This document shows positions 63,301 through 64,000 of a stretch of DNA of 64,000 nt, piece by piece. This DNA comes from Muricea muricata. Its lineage: Eukaryota > Cnidaria > Anthozoa > Malacalcyonacea > Plexauridae. A model generated the notes under the pieces. It made no database searches and had not been told where the DNA came from. It saw nothing but the letters and a program-made list of their open reading frames with translations. The position numbers and the translations under genes are program-made. How positions within the stretch are numbered: position 1 is the stretch's first letter; each line of letters begins with the position of its first letter. The stretch is taken from NCBI GenBank assembly GCA_963855995.1, contig OY979725.1, forward strand, positions 9,510,883 through 9,574,882. Direction: 5' to 3'.

Positions 63301-63332
63301 TACAACAGCAGCGTGGATCCAGCATGTAAAAT
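54526..63332 (+). CDS. ODAD2: Armadillo-repeat protein, ARMC4/ODAD2 family, 15 exons, 3' end outside window
   Basis: ODAD2 (ARMC4) is part of the complex that docks outer dynein arms on ciliary doublets. Exons: 54526-54735, 55770-55823, 55974-56068, 56748-56852, 57115-57141, 57223-57337, 57740-57802, 58333-58479, 58692-58767, 59296-59435, 59893-60165, 60714-60824, 62332-62483, 62858-62933, 63151-63332. All show AG/GT borders and consistent phase; they sum to 1826 nt (608 codons plus 2 nt). The family signature is [14 protein letters not shown] joined to [14 protein letters not shown], followed by armadillo units such as [20 protein letters not shown] and [11 protein letters not shown]. The gene continues past the right edge. 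The ATG follows a likely acceptor (aatttcag at 54512-54519), so an untranslated 5' exon is probable. A more divergent ARM paralogue cannot be fully excluded. Confidence 0.93.
57740..63332 (+). CDS. ODAD2: ODAD2 exons 7-15: armadillo repeats
   Basis: Exon 57740-57802 encodes [20 protein letters not shown] and exon 58333-58479 encodes [20 protein letters not shown], a near-invariant ARMC4 opening. The following exons each hold about one armadillo unit: [67 protein letters not shown], and [17 protein letters not shown] with [19 protein letters not shown]. The GG usually found in ARM turns is kept in several units (LKTGGVPFL). The last exon ends two bases into a codon at a GTAAGC donor at 63333. 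Confidence 0.93.
57850..58160. repeat. AACAAG/CTTGTT-rich interspersed repeat
   Basis: Dense alternation of acaagtctgttgacatcttg, caacaagttgtaacaag and ttgcaagttgtcaac. The same family occurs at 2755-2900, 28165-28315, 30280-30545, 34240-34620 and 45235-45445, always in introns. The CTTGTTG/CAACAAG words make many short imperfect hairpins. Confidence 0.8.
59100..59200 (-). repeat. tRNA-derived SINE fragment
   Basis: On the minus strand gcgtagctcagttggcac gives a perfect A-box (TAGCTCAGTTGG), followed by ttgggctagcaatccaaagg, with only a degenerate B-box. It is too diverged to be a tRNA gene. Confidence 0.6.
61022..61826. mobile_element. Foldback/MITE of about 805 bp with arms of about 330 bp
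   Basis: The left arm (61022-61355) starts tacagggtgtataaaaaaaa and the right arm (61490-61826) ends ttttttttatacacctgta. The arms pair nearly throughout, for example gctatcgatttgagatgc / gcatctcaaatcgatagc. The arms are about 95% alike by eye. It lies in the ODAD2 intron between 60824 and 62332. Confidence 0.87.
62035..62230 (+). repeat. tRNA-derived SINE-like repeat
   Basis: An A-box-like stretch gggtagcacggttggg lies near 62036, then a body with gttccctcttcgatg, and the conserved core ccacagtaattggcacatgc / attgtggtgacatgcc near 62180-62220. It lies in an ODAD2 intron about 100 bp before the exon at 62332. Confidence 0.65.
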
Positions 63333-63879
63333 GTAAGCTGAATCACTTGAACGCAGTTACACTTTGGCTGGACATATACTAGGAACTTTAATATAAACAG
63401 TATTCTGTCGTAAAGGCAAAAGGCAGCAATGAAGTAAAAAAGACAAACATTTTCGACCACCACCAAGTAAAGTGCAAAATAATGCAAACTCCCAATAATT
63501 TCATTACGATTTATTTCGACTAATGCACAGTCATTACACAATACTTCACTTATCAGGCTCCTTTTTAAAAAACTAAGGTACTTTTTACCATAGCATTCAT
63601 AAGTATCCTGATGATGACTCTATATTAGCCGAAACGTTGATAATAAATCAGACTGAGTTTCTGTTTATTCTGAGTTTCCATTTTTTTGTACGATTAATCA
63701 ATATAGACGTGCGGTAACCATCTATACTTCCTAGCAGCGCTTGTGCTAGCTACCTTATGTTTCCTGTGTGACCACAGAAAAGTGCGATGGGTCAATTAAG
63801 AATAATTCTACATATCCTGCAGAAAGAAACCGGAGTGCCAAGAGAAAATACGCTACTTTTGGCAGACCATTGACTAACT

Positions 63880-63965
63880 TTTTTCACTCAGTGTCGAGAG
63901 TCAAAAGTGAGGTTCGAGTCCGTGATCTTAGAGCGCTTACCCCACTAATTGCGCGTCACAAAACC
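63880..63965 (-). repeat. tRNA-like SINE head
   Basis: On the minus strand cgcgcaattagtggggtaag is followed by ctctaagatcacggactcg and aacctcac, with a weak B-box. A related piece is at 62775-62850 (gtgaggatcaaacccattc). Confidence 0.4.
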
Positions 63966-64000
63966 CATACGGTTTTAGTAGCCTTTATTTTTTACTTGAA

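Overview
This is nuclear DNA from a multicellular animal, most likely a cnidarian and probably an anthozoan. The signs are many small GT-AG introns in two deeply conserved animal genes, several classes of non-LTR retrotransposon, dozens of short inverted-repeat elements, and AT-rich introns full of microsatellites. The clade is inferred from repeat style and gene content and was not tested by a search.

Two large genes lie head to head. On the minus strand, from the ATG at 49879 down to the left edge, is a neurobeachin-like gene (NBEAL1/2 family). I could chain 30 coding exons with correct splice sites and unbroken phase, giving 1658 codons: N-terminal armadillo-like helices, a concanavalin-like module, the DUF4704/ARM-like core and the start of the PH-BEACH unit. 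The rest of PH, BEACH and the WD40 repeats must lie beyond the left edge. On the plus strand, from 54526 to the right edge, is an armadillo-repeat gene of the ARMC4/ODAD2 family, the docking factor for axonemal outer dynein arms. Fifteen exons chain in phase to 608 codons and continue off the right edge.

The NBEAL intron at 2344-27650 is about 25.3 kb and holds much of the unusual content. It contains three intact intronless class I SAM-dependent methyltransferase genes (juvenile-hormone-acid-methyltransferase-like) plus a fourth copy with three in-frame stops, all on the host strand. It also holds a nearly full-length CR1/L2-like LINE with an intact ORF1 and a twice-frameshifted ORF2, remnants of LINEs with a restriction-like endonuclease, two structures whose arms carry tandem minisatellites, and several MITEs.

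The other introns and the 4.6 kb intergenic space hold MITEs, hairpin elements, tRNA-derived SINE-like repeats, AACAAG-rich repeats and long pentanucleotide arrays. There is no bacterial operon, CRISPR array, rRNA or intact tRNA gene. The two host genes have unrelated jobs (vesicle and granule trafficking; cilium assembly), so their pairing is positional only. The most notable points are the nested methyltransferase cluster, the foldback elements with minisatellite arms, and endonuclease-type LINE remnants sitting in ATT/TAA tracts.
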